A stretch of DNA of 64,000 nucleotides, taken from assembly GCA_003993805.1 (NCBI GenBank), contig RSEF01000031.1, positions 59,053,886 to 59,117,885 on the forward strand, read 5' to 3'. The notes beneath the pieces are model-generated. The model had not been told where the DNA came from, did not search any database, and saw nothing but the letters and a program-made list of their open reading frames with translations. Both the position numbers and the translations under genes were made by a program. Within the stretch, counting starts at the first letter, position 1; the number at the start of each line of letters is the position of its first letter. This document shows, one piece after another, positions 13,301-25,300 of the stretch. Origin of the DNA: Himantopus leucocephalus. Lineage: Eukaryota > Chordata > Aves > Charadriiformes > Recurvirostridae.

Positions 13301-16300
13301 TTAATTTAACACCTGTCACTATTCCTAAATGGGTATTTCTGAAATCTATAATCCTCTAGTTCTGGAACAGCAATATATGCTTACTTATCCTTGCGCAGCT
13401 GGTGTGACCTCTGAATCCTGCCTTAGAGGTGCTTGGTCCCTAACTTGCCTGAACTCTCCTTTCCGGCTGGGAGTTCAGCAAAAGTGACAACTGTCACATC
13501 CCTACTTGGCACTCACAGTGCCTGGCTAACATACCTTAGTCCTTGTCTGGTGTAGGTAGTTAGGGTCTGGTGCCCGGAAGATGTCGCGCTGTATGGAAAG
13601 TTAAGACCCCTCTCCTGTTAGCCAATAGCGTTTCGTTCATGATGTAAGCAGACAGAAATGATGTCGCAAACCCGAGCTATATATAATGCCGTGTCATTAC
13701 GCAATAAACGCCATTTGCCGTCCACCACATTGGTGTCTGTGAGCTTATGGCCTGAGCGGCCCGGGGTTGGTCGCCGTGCCGTTCCTGAACCAGGTCGCCA
13801 CGCCCCTTCGAAGGCAACAGTCTGGAAGTTAACTTTAGCTTTAAAATGGTAACTCAAACTCCTGGTTGTTCACATTTAACCCATAGTATAGACGTACAAC
13901 TTGCATGTTTCCTACAACACATTGTGTGACGGTGTCTTAACACTCACCAGATGCACCTACCTTTTAGTTATCAGCTCTCTGTGCTGGACTTCAATGATAA
14001 TCTGACCACTTTCTCCATTTACAAATTCCTTTGCCCCTCCCCAACTTCTAAGACTTGTATAAAACATCCACAGACAAATTGTCATTCCTTTCTTAGCTTC
14101 ACCACATATTAAGGGAGAGTTTCTCACTTGTGTCAACATGTCAGAAAAGGCTGCACTCTGACATGAACAGAATGTGATACCTACCCACACACTTTGGCTC
14201 CTTTGAATCCCACTGTGAGGTTCCTTGGCAGGTGAGTTTGGTGTTTCCTTCTATTTCATAGCCCTCGTTGCAGGTCACAAAACATACTGTCTTATAGGAG
14301 ATATCAGCCGTTGAACAATTAATGCGTCCGTTTTCAGGGGCCCGAAGTTTGGGACATGTTCGAACTGCAAAAGTAAAAGAACACCAGTTCACTCTGCAGC
14401 AATGAGAACCAGTGCAGTTATGCTAATTTGCCCAGGTTTTCAGAGGTGGGACAGGTACTGGCTTATACATTAGTTATAATAGTTTGTACAAATTTAGGGA
14501 ACAGAGCTGGAACTGGGCTATTTTTTTTCCAAGGCTTGATGCCTTCCTCTTCCTGAAACAGTCTTACATAGCATGTATGAGGTTGGGCACACACTTCCAA
14601 GCTCACCTAAGTTCTAACTCCAGGTTAGCAAACTAAATGTACTCAGAAATGTTCCTAGCCATTCAAGGCATCTGGCACATAGTGTGTGGCCTGTACTAGT
14701 ACTGTCTATCAGCCTCCAAAAACAGGACAGTTGCAGGCAAATGGCATCCTGTGGAAAAGCGTGTGTCTTTGGAAGTTTCTAATCCCCCAGCCATGCCTGA
14801 GAGCTCTTTGGGGGATTTCCTACTGGCAGTCTGGTATGGTCTGACTGCACACCAGCGAAGAGGCTAAGAGTTTATTAATAGGGCAAATGACAGCGTCCCA
14901 GTGCTCAGGAACATTCTCAGGCACTCTGGTGGGTATTGATGGAGACACACATGTGTGAGCCTCCACTAATCAGAAGAGCAGACATTCATCATGGTGGGTA
15001 AGAGAGAGAGATGAAGAAGGAACACATAACCTCAAGCTTTTCTAGGACCACTTTCCTTTGCACTGCTTCCAGCTCTCCTCCTCTTCAGCCAGTATCTTAG
15101 CTTCTGCATTCATCGGCAGGGGGGTTGGACTAGATGATCTCCAAGGGTCCATTCCAACCTCTACCATTCTGTGATTTTGTGATTCTGTGCTCCGCTCTGG
15201 ATATGACTCTGAGCTACATACACACTGCCTGGCCTTTGGGTCCCTCGAACAGCTAAGATGGTACACACCTACTGTCTGGCCATGACTATGTGATCATGAT
15301 AAATGTATGATAACTGGGTGATAACAAGCCCAAATGTGTAGATGCCTGCTGAGGTCCTAGTGCACCTTTTCCTTCAATAATTCATGTCTCTTTTAAATAA
15401 CCAGCTACTGATTTTCCAAAAACAGTGGAAAATTTGTATGGTTGAAAACTCTGCTCTCAGTTGAAGCTGGCAGATATTGCTTAGTATGTTCAATGGTTAT
15501 TAGGGGCAGAAAAACACACAAGAGCAAACAGTGTGACTGCTCAAAAACACAACCAAGAAGACTGCAGTTCCCTAAACTCTGCTCTCCCTGGACTGTTTTC
15601 CACAGCTTCTGTTGACCTGGCTGGCAGGAGGGCAAGTTCTGATGATGGGTGGCTTCAGAGATCTGGACCACTGCTGTGGTCTGGGATACCGGTTTTACCA
15701 CTAACCCATTCTTGCTGCTGTGACGTAGGAGGAAAACCACCAGCTCCTCTCCAAATGCACTTGAAAGTAAGCCAACTTGGCTACTTTCTCTCCTCTTCCC
15801 AGTAGTTGTTTGCTCTGCACACTGACGAGACAGGACACGCCTACAAGTGGACACATAGACTCAACAGATCACTATACACCCTCAAACTAATAAATGGGCA
15901 GATACCCTCAGTTCTCCTTCAAATGAAAGCCAGCTGTATAAATGCCAATAACTACGAGCCCCTCAAAGCTACAAAAAACACATGTTAAATAATGTCTTTT
16001 TTGAAAACAGCTATAGTGGTACCTGAGTGGAAAAATAGTCTGTAGGAAAACCTATGTATATTGGCCAGGAAAGAAAGAAATAAATAAAGCCATTCAGGTC
16101 GACCTGATAAATCTTTGCATTACCACTGTCTCATGTTTACTCTGTGAAAGTACTATTCCTCTTGTGCTTGCACATCCACAGGCATCCTCTAGGGAGTGCA
16201 TTTAAGAGTTTAAAAAAGACCTTGAAACTTCCATTATGCGAGAGGCACTCTGAGAGAGGCAGCTTCCTAATACGCTGTATCTTAACTGCAGTAGAGTCAG

Positions 16301-19300
16301 TAAGAAAGATGTTTTTACAGCTGAATCACCTATGTTTTATACAGAAGAGAACAGGCTTTCTCTTTTAAGGTTTCTGTGGAAGCCTTTAACACCCCATCTA
16401 TGGTAAAAGGAAGCGAATGCTACCAAACTCTACAGCATTATTGAGGAAGCCTGAATGAATTAAGAGCACTGAGGAGGCTCTCAGCAATATTAATGTGCCT
16501 ACAGAGAAGGTACTCCCTTCCACTACCTGGTAAGTCTAGCCACCTCTTCTGGGAGGACTGCACAGCTGCAGAGCTTCTGCCTCCTCAGTGTTTCAATGTT
16601 CACGCTTACTCAGTGTCTCAGTACGGCTCTGGCAGAAACTTATAACTGAGCTGATGTTATCCTGGTTATGGTTCCATGCATTATACACAAAACCATCCTC
16701 TTGTCAATAAGGCATTTTCCATGAACAAGAAATATTTCCACAAAGCTAGTGAAAACAATAACAATGACAACAACAATGGTATATTTTGCTTGTTCTTGGT
16801 TTTCTCCCAATACATTTTCTGGATTAAATACATGCTTTGTAGTTGTTTGTTTTCATGGGTCACTGTTAATTGCATGACATAACTGCATTAATCACTTTCC
16901 AACAGCACAGCAGATTTTAGCTAGCAGAGCAACTGAGAAGTGTTTAATGCCAAAATCCAAAGCAATGCAAAGGGATTTTCCTTCACTCTCCCTTCCTAAT
17001 TTATGTGATAAAATACTCCTGGGATTACCATGACAGATATAAACCGTGCCTTTGATCTTGCTCCCTTTCATAGTCTGAGCAAAACGAGACTAGGAGATCC
17101 AGCACATGTAAACGTAGGATTTTTTAATATATCTTTTTCTAATTTGAATTCTTCAGTATGATGGAGAATGGCACAAGAAAAGCAAAAATATATCCTTTCC
17201 ATGCTTCAAAGGATATTAACTCAACATCAAGACAATATCTCAAGACAGACTTCCCACACCCTCCAGACAAACTCCCTGTTAAAAGAAGATCATGCACTAA
17301 CACCCAATAGGTGAGTATTTTTAAATGCGCCATAAAGTTTTCCAAGTACTAGAATCTCCCATTTCTCTATAGACAGTGAAGATCAAGAATCCTTTCTTCG
17401 TGGCTGACTGCAGCTTTCCCCAGATTTTTTGCACTGGAGGGTACTGTGTGGGAGAAGCTTTGAAAGGCAGGTGTTCTTTCCCACTATCCCAGTCTACCTG
17501 AAGTAGCATACATCTTCAGTCTGTGTTTTGACTGCTGGAAAGTCAACAGCTCTAAGTCTAGCTTCTCAAGATACCCTCATGGTACCGTCCAGCAATTTAT
17601 TTTCTGTTGGAAGCTCCTCCTTTCTGTCTTCTGTCACTGGAAGCCATAAAGGAAGACTAAGTTTTTCAGGATTATCTGAAGAAGAGTCCTGCATTGTTAT
17701 CAGAAGTGAACTGCTATATAAGAATTGCCTGAGGCACTGATTTTGAGCTCAGATCCCTCCTTTCAGAAGTACGACTTGCTGTTTCTTTAAGGGCTGCAGT
17801 GTTTGCTGTAGTGGCATAAAGTGCTAATGTCCCCAGGGATCTATCCTGCCTCTTTCCGTGAACTCAAGGGCCAGGGCAAGAGTTACAGAAGGAGCCGATG
17901 ACTTCTTCTTTACTGGCTTCCAGTGCAGCATACTAATGTCAAGTGCATCCAGCTCAAGTTCAACATGTTGAACTACAACCTGTAGCTGCTGAGATGATGA
18001 GGGCTGCTACTTGTTTTTTCAGGCCCTCCTTGGAAGACATACCAGACAGGACTACCTGGGGATGCAGCTTGCCTTTGAATACATCAAGAATCCAACCCCA
18101 GGTAGACACAGGTGAAAACAAAGCAAAACTGTGTTCCTATGGACTTGTACGAGCTCCAGAAATAATGTTTTTCAGGATGCTCTTTCCTGTGTCTCCTCCC
18201 TTTCACACATTCTGTTTATTTCTTTTCTAGCTGACATTCTCTTACAGTGAACTTCTAGGATACTGGCAGTTGTTCCCTAGTGAAACTCCACTCTGAATTG
18301 TTCTGAAGACTACGCTCAAGGCCCAAGCTTTCATATTTTTAATAAGAAGGAACTGTAAGAAAGTAAAATGGAATTCTTCCATCAGTACTGTCTACCAATG
18401 TGAACGCCTGACTAAGCCAGGAGTCTGCTGGACAGCCTAAAACACCCATGTGGCAAGGTCTTGTCATATACTTGACTACTTTGTAGGTTCGCTGGATTTA
18501 CATAATGTTGATACAAAATTCATAGATATTAGGGGGAGAGAGGTTTAAGGAAGGACAGTGTAGATGCATTTGCAAAAGACTGTCTGCCTAGTAAGTATTG
18601 CCCTTCATTTTCTATTGTAGATGTCCTCCTTTCATTTTAGGAAATGGGAGTTTACCTTTGGAACATTCTTTCACCCAAGAGCTGACAGGATCAGATCTGC
18701 ACACCCAACTACCTAGTAAGCAGAGAAAACCACAAACTAATCAAACAGAAGAAGACTTTTCAAACACACAACGTCCATACCTCTGCAAGTAGCCTCTGAT
18801 CCAGACCATTGCCCATTTGGCTGACAAAGCCGGATGCTGCTTCCCACGAGATCAAATCCTGCTTTGCATCGGATCCCACAGGCAGCATTAAAGTAATTGT
18901 TGCAGATATTCTGGACGAAGTAACCATTTTCAGGGGGCTTCAGTTCAGGACAGTGAACAACTATATAATTAAACAACCACAACAGAGTTATGATGCTAGC
19001 TGGGTTGCTATAGGCTACTGAAAGAAAATATTTTTTTTCATTTCCTACTTGACTTGCATCTTGTTACTTTTGTTGTTTTGGAATGTCACAGAAAATCTTG
19101 CATGCAATTGGACATGTCCTTCACAGTGCAAACACAATTAAAATTGTCCCAGAACTGCATTGTGCATTCCATTCCATGGGTATTCTGTTCCTGGATGGAA
19201 ACACTTACCTTCACAGGTTTGTCCTACAGCATGATATCCCTCCTGGCATGTACAATCCTCAATGGAGGTACTTCCCGGTGGAGAAGTATGATTCTTATCA

Positions 19301-22300
19301 GGACATGAGATGCAAGTGCTGATTCCACCCGGTGAACCTTCAGGTTTGTATGTTCCTGGTGGACAAGCTGTTGAACAAAAGAAAACATGACAGAAAGGAG
19401 TTCAGGATATCCACCTTTCACAGTCAACGTAATTTTTCAGGTGTGTTGCTCTACTTTTTTACATTATTTTTTCCTACCTCACACATCAAGTGTCACTTAG
19501 GGCAGGAGCATTCTCCACTTAAAGTGCTGTAGAGTTCTTACAGGGGTGAACTAAAGCCCACCAAACCTGATGGAGGTCTCTCTAGTAACTGCCTGGGACT
19601 GATATTAAATTCATGATTAATCTTCTTGAAAAGAAGCCCAGTCCCAGAAGACGCACCACATTTTCACTGATAAAACATGTGCTGACCTCACAAAGACATT
19701 CTTGATTTAGAGGTGTAAAAAATTAGTTCAGACAAAATCCTTGCCATTCAAAACTACACCAAAGTTTAATGCATACAAATTCTTAGTAACAAGCCAACAT
19801 GAGCTAGCAAAAAACCCTGCCCTTGTTTTACACTTTATGATTTTATGACCTAAACACTGTATTTGCTAAAATGTATGAACACAAACAATGAAGCAGTTGA
19901 TCACAGCACCAGCTCCCTGAAGCTTCTGCACTCATTTATATCCCATTTAATATTTTTAACTCTGTGTATCTATATGCACAAGCCTTAAAGAGATGTAGGA
20001 GATGTCTTCAGAGGCAGGGAAATTGCATAGGGGAAAGGCACCTCTCACCTGAGAACTTCAGATTGGTTGGATAAGTCTAAGTCTTATCTCCCTCTGCCTT
20101 GAATTCTGTTCTTCAGGAAACCACCATAATTATCTTCATTTATTTCACAAGGATGATGTGAGAAACGGGGGAGTGACTAATCAACAGGTACTGATAAAGT
20201 GAAGTATTGATTGATCAGATTACCACTTGAAACAGAACTCAGAGACACTTGTACTGAGAAATATACCTCCTGATGTAAAGTTCAGGAAGTATTTCAAGCA
20301 GGTTATGTAATATTAACACTGAAACTCAGCCAAAAAAGCTCTTATTTCTTAAATTTCACTGTCTACAAATTTCCTACCAAATTTTCCTTTCAAGAACTGT
20401 ACAACCATAAACACCCTCAAGTGCCTTCCTCCGTATATAGTCAGGTGTGCTCTGCTTCTGGAGCAAATCTCTTGAGGTATATTTCCTGGAGTTCAGAGAT
20501 TTTGGCAGTATCAGTCTTTTCTTTGGTAGATATCGAACCAGCTCTGTTCTGTGCGTTAGGCGCTAAGATACTGTGACTCTTGTCTTATTAATGAAAATAA
20601 CTTTCTGCTTTCTAGGCAACTGCCGCAAAAAAAACCCAGACAGAAAAAACGAAACCAAAAGGAAACCCCAGCCTCCTTTTGCCTCACCTGTCATAGGAGA
20701 TTTGACTTTCATAAACCAAATTTTATGGATCCTATCTTAAAAAATCAACCCGTATTAACAGTTAGCGCTTCTTTTTTCCAGAAGGAGCATGCTCTTTTGA
20801 ATAGCTTCCAGAGATACTATTTTTGTTTCCTTTTCAGAAAAAATTGCAGTTTTATTTTGAAGAAAGCAACCCAGTGGCTAGCAGTTAAGAGGTGATTTTG
20901 GGTGTTGTGAATTGGCTTCACAAATCTGTATTTTAAATACATTTTTTAAAAAAGACAATGAGAATGCCTAAGCAGTGAAGGATATAAGTACAAAGTAAAG
21001 CATTTCAGGAAGGAAAAAGGGCAGAAAAATCCAATCAGAATTAGAGCTGCGAATTTTTCATTTTTGTTTTTGGGACTTCAGGAAAAGTATTTGCAAAAAA
21101 TACCCCTTTCCTATAGTTCACCTGCTCTTCCCATCCAAGACACTCCCCTTGGAATGTTACTGCTTTCTGCTCTTCTGTGCAGAAATCCCCTCCTTGGACA
21201 TTATGTCTCTCTGAAATATTCTCTCATGCTTCAGATGATCACCTCCAAACTGGCTAAGTATCAGAGGTATTACTCTGAAATCTCTGAAATACTTCCTTCC
21301 CACACTTTGTGGAAGTCTCTGTGCATCCTTACTAAAACTAATCGGTATCCAGCACAAAGTGATGAAGTGCATCCAAAAGGATACAGCAAAGAGTGCAAGC
21401 GAAGCATCACAAGGGACCTGCTGTATGACAAAGCTACATTCCGTGTGCCAGCGAAAGTAAATTAGTCTCTTCTGTTGTATGTGGGGCATATAAAATGACA
21501 TCTAAAAGAAGTGTTTCATTAAAAAAACCCAACCAAACAAACCCCAACCTAACTTCACTCTTTCTTGCAACCTCACCTTAGATGAAGAAGCAGCAGCTCT
21601 TTTCTGTTTCTGTTTTGTGAATTATAGGATAAAAATAATCACCCATTCTGTGATGTGAGCATTTTTTAAAACAAACCTTGTAACTTAGTTAGGGCTTTGA
21701 ATCAGTCTGGTTTTGACAAAAATGGTTCATTCTCAAATTACACTTAAAATTTGCTCTTTCCAGCAAAGCAGCACAAGGTGAATAATACTGTTAAAATGGT
21801 TATTAATGTCTCTACTGGGAAATACAACTTTCCCCAGATGTCCTGATTCTTTCTGTATGCTTCAAATGCTTCCCACCACCTTTCTAAAAAGTTGAACTAC
21901 ATCCTATCTTGGCTTTTTATGTAGAATTTTCTCCAAGCCTGAGTCCCTGAACCGCTCATTGGCACCACATGTCCCCTAGATGTAAACTCCACGCAAGCTA
22001 CATTCAAAATTTCCACAAGATAACACTTGGTTACAGACCTATTTCTAAGTGTGCGAGATGACAGTCTATCCTGTGATGCCAAGAGATGGTTCAAGAATGG
22101 AGCATCAGCACACTGATCTCAGTCCGTTTCCATCACAGCTGTAGAGTTTAGCCTGGCCACGGCTTAGATTAAAACCATCCAAAATCAGCTGTGGAAGAGC
22201 AGAGCTTCAGCCATCTGCTGTAGACTGGACTTGTCCCTGCCTGACCCAGCTAGACTGCAGGCCCAACCCTTCCTGCTATAGACAGCACTACAGCATGGCC

Positions 22301-25300
22301 CACGTCTACACACAGCGATGCATTCAGAGGCGAGACAGAACCTGATGGGCAAGAACACCTGAAGAGCATATGTGGCCCCATGGATGACTACATGACTGAC
22401 CTACAGGCATCTCTCTGGGGTCTCTTCCAAGGATCAAGCAGTGCCAAATTTTCACTGCATTCTAGTCACCAGTCTGCCTGCACTCACCAACATGCCCTCT
22501 ATACCTGCAAAAACTGACTGCAGAGAGAGATTATCTTCTCCAGTGCTAATCTGTAAAAACAATTTACATTTTTTTTCAAGGCTTGCTTCCCCTTGCCAAC
22601 AATGTGATGGTATAAGAGCTCAAAACAGTGCATGAATGAATCCCCGTGTAAATAAGCATCAATCTGGCACTTTCAAGAATGACTAAAAAGGCAAGAATTT
22701 TAGAAATGGGGAAACAATTTCTGGTGGATTGACCTTGGCTGGAAGCCAGGTGCCCACCAAGCCAGTCTATCACTCCCCTTCTCAGCTGGACAGCGGAGAG
22801 AAAATATGACAAAAGGCTCGTGGGTCGAGATAAGGACAGGGAGAGATCATTCACCAATTACCGTCACAGGCAAAACAGACTCGACTTGGGGAAATGAGTT
22901 TAATTTATTACCAATCATATCAGAGTAGGATCATTAAAAATAAAACCAAATCTTAGAAATACCTTCCCCCCACCCCCTTCTTCCCGGGCTCAACTTTACT
23001 CCTGATTTTCTCTACCTCCTCCCCCTGCGTGGCGCAGGGCGATAGGGAATGGGGGTTGTGGTCAGTTCATCAGACTTTGTCTCTGCTGATCCTTCCTCCT
23101 CAAGGGGAGAACTCCTCACACTTTTCCCCTGCTCCAGAGTGGGGTCCCTCCCACGGGAGACAGTCCTCCACAAACTTCTCCNNNNNNNNNNNNNNNNNNN
23201 NNNNNNNNNNNNNNNNNNNNNNNNNNNNNNNNNNNNNNNNNNNNNNNNNNNNNNNNNNNNNNNNNNNNNNNNNNNNNNNNNAATCTCTGCTGTGGCACCT
23301 GGAGCACCTCCTCCCCCTCCTTCTGCACTCATCTTGGTGTCTGTGCAGTTGTTTCTCTCACATATTCTCACTCCACTCTCTGGCTGCTGCCACGCAGGTT
23401 CTGGGTTGTTTTTTTCCCCTTCTTAAACATGTTATCCCAGCAGCACTACCACCGTCACTGATGGGCTCTGCCTTGGCCAGCGGCAGGTCTGTCTTGGAGC
23501 TGGCTCGCATTTGCTTTATCAGACATGAGGGAAGCTTAGGGCAGCTTCTCACAGAAGCCACCCTGTAGCACCCCTGCTACCAAAACCTGGCCACAAAAAC
23601 CCAATACACAATTTTAACAGCATCAGCCTTTAAAACGAGAGGACACTTATGTGCAGATCTGCATGTATGATCTTCTCAATAGCAGATTTAACTACCGCCT
23701 GTATGTGAACCATGTTGTTCTTTGCCCAGAAGCAAGGGGAGGAGAAAGGAAATGCTTTTTGTTTAATGTAATTCTCCTCATGAGACCAGAATAGTGAATA
23801 CTGAGTTTCAACAGAGGATTACCTCTTTGTTACAGGAACGAAAGGATATCTGGAAGCAGGGATTAGTGTGCTAACTCAAATAAGCACAGGCCCCAAACTC
23901 CCCAAGCACACAAAGATGGCTCACATCTTGTCAGTTGTCAACAACAACAACCTGCTTTCATAAAATGGTGGATATTCACCAACAATTCACATTCAGATTC
24001 TATTGTTCGTGGTAATGGTAGTGCAATAACCTTCTGATCAGAAATGGGAATGAAATAGTACATGTCTACTTCAGCATGCTTCCTGCATTTTCCTCCTCAG
24101 TTATGCTCTCCCAGGGTATACAACTAACTGAAAAAATGGAAGAAAATCCAGCTTGTCTATTTTGTTTTGGAACACTACAGGGCTTGATGACTTCTTAGGC
24201 CACCAATGGAACACACTTTCTACCAAAAAGATTAAATTGCACATAGAAGGGAACAGTAGAAAGGAAATATGATGCAGCTCTGCTAGAAACAAAGACCCAC
24301 AGGGTAGGCATTAAAACATTTCAGTCAGTGCGTATTTATTCACAGCATAACTATACCTCAAGACATTGCATGAAGCTGAACAATGGACATGGAAAGTTAG
24401 GAAAGTCCACCAAAAAATCAAAGGACAAACTTTCAAATTCATCAGGAATTCTTCTGCTCTGCCTGCCTCCAGTAATGACAAACCTGATATTTTAATTCTC
24501 AAGCAGGAGAATTTAAAACATTGTAAAAGTGACAATATAAACCAAGATATATTTCAGAGATTCACGGAACACTTACCACGTATTATCCAGTTTGGCTTTT
24601 TTTAAATTGCAAATACTAAAGCCAGTGGCAAAGTTAAGCCAATTGGTGTTGAAACCATACGATGGCATTATGAGTCCAGTCTGGATTTAAACAGGTAGAG
24701 ATCACGTGTCAAAGGGTTCTACTCTGTGACACAGGGTAACAATTCTTCCTCTGAATGTATGAGTACAAATTTTAAGGATAAACAAATCTTCCTTAAAAAT
24801 TGAGATCTTTTAAAATCCTGGGAGAGCAGGCAAGCTCAATTTCCTCTCCCTAAGTCACTGCAATGGAATTATTCTTCATTTATTCCAGTGTAATAGAGAA
24901 GAGAGTCAAACTCCATGTATTTCAAAGATTAATATGAGGGATTTTGTATTTTCTTCAATGCATAATTTATCCCACTAACTACATTTACCAAGTAATCCCT
25001 GGCATGAGCTGTTTTTTCCACACTTGATGCTAATGAAGGATCCGATTAAGGGTTTATCTTTTGCGGGATATGGCAGGAATCAGCTAGGCAATATCCTGCT
25101 CTCTCCTGCAGCAACCTCAGCTCTATTCGTATGCTGCTACTGTGATGATTGTGGGCTCTAATTCTCATTTTTTCCCCATATGTGTAAAGCCTAAATGACA
25201 TGACACCTTGATGCAAATCACAAATACCTAGTCTTTTTAACTCAATCCCCAAAATTCTTAAATGAGGAAACAAAGCCTAGTTTTCCATTTAATCAAACTG

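Larger units (their letters stand above)
9580..14184. other. SVEP1 intron between CCP3 and CCP2
   Basis: This 4605-bp intron carries a T-rich/pyrimidine tract (about 9846-9890), a 9-bp palindrome at 10890-10911, a CTCF-like motif inside an inverted repeat at 11694-11727, a CR1 fragment at 13103-13167 and a solo LTR at 13551-13819. The rest is unrecognised AT-rich sequence. Confidence 0.7.
22722..23610 (-). mobile_element. Endogenous retrovirus LTR (avian type), minus orientation, with assembly gap inside
   Basis: The segment starts at a TG (22722) and ends CACA (23610), with ATTTC before and ATTTT after, a possible imperfect 5-bp target duplication. Its composition differs sharply from its surroundings: it is GC-rich and low in T-A steps, with CTCCTCCCC-type words. 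Read on the minus strand, AATAAA lies at 22909-22904, followed after about 20 bp by GTCTGTTTTGCCTGTGACGG, as expected for the start of R/U5. I recognise the sequence as a high-copy avian ERV LTR but cannot name the family. No viral gene is attached, so it is probably a solo LTR. It is in the same orientation as SVEP1. Short open frames through it are not genes. Confidence 0.7.

Noticed and set aside
23029..23568. A 179-codon open frame across the assembly gap
   Set aside because: About a fifth of it is N, and the rest lies inside the LTR. Frames exist on both strands here because of GC-rich low-stop composition.
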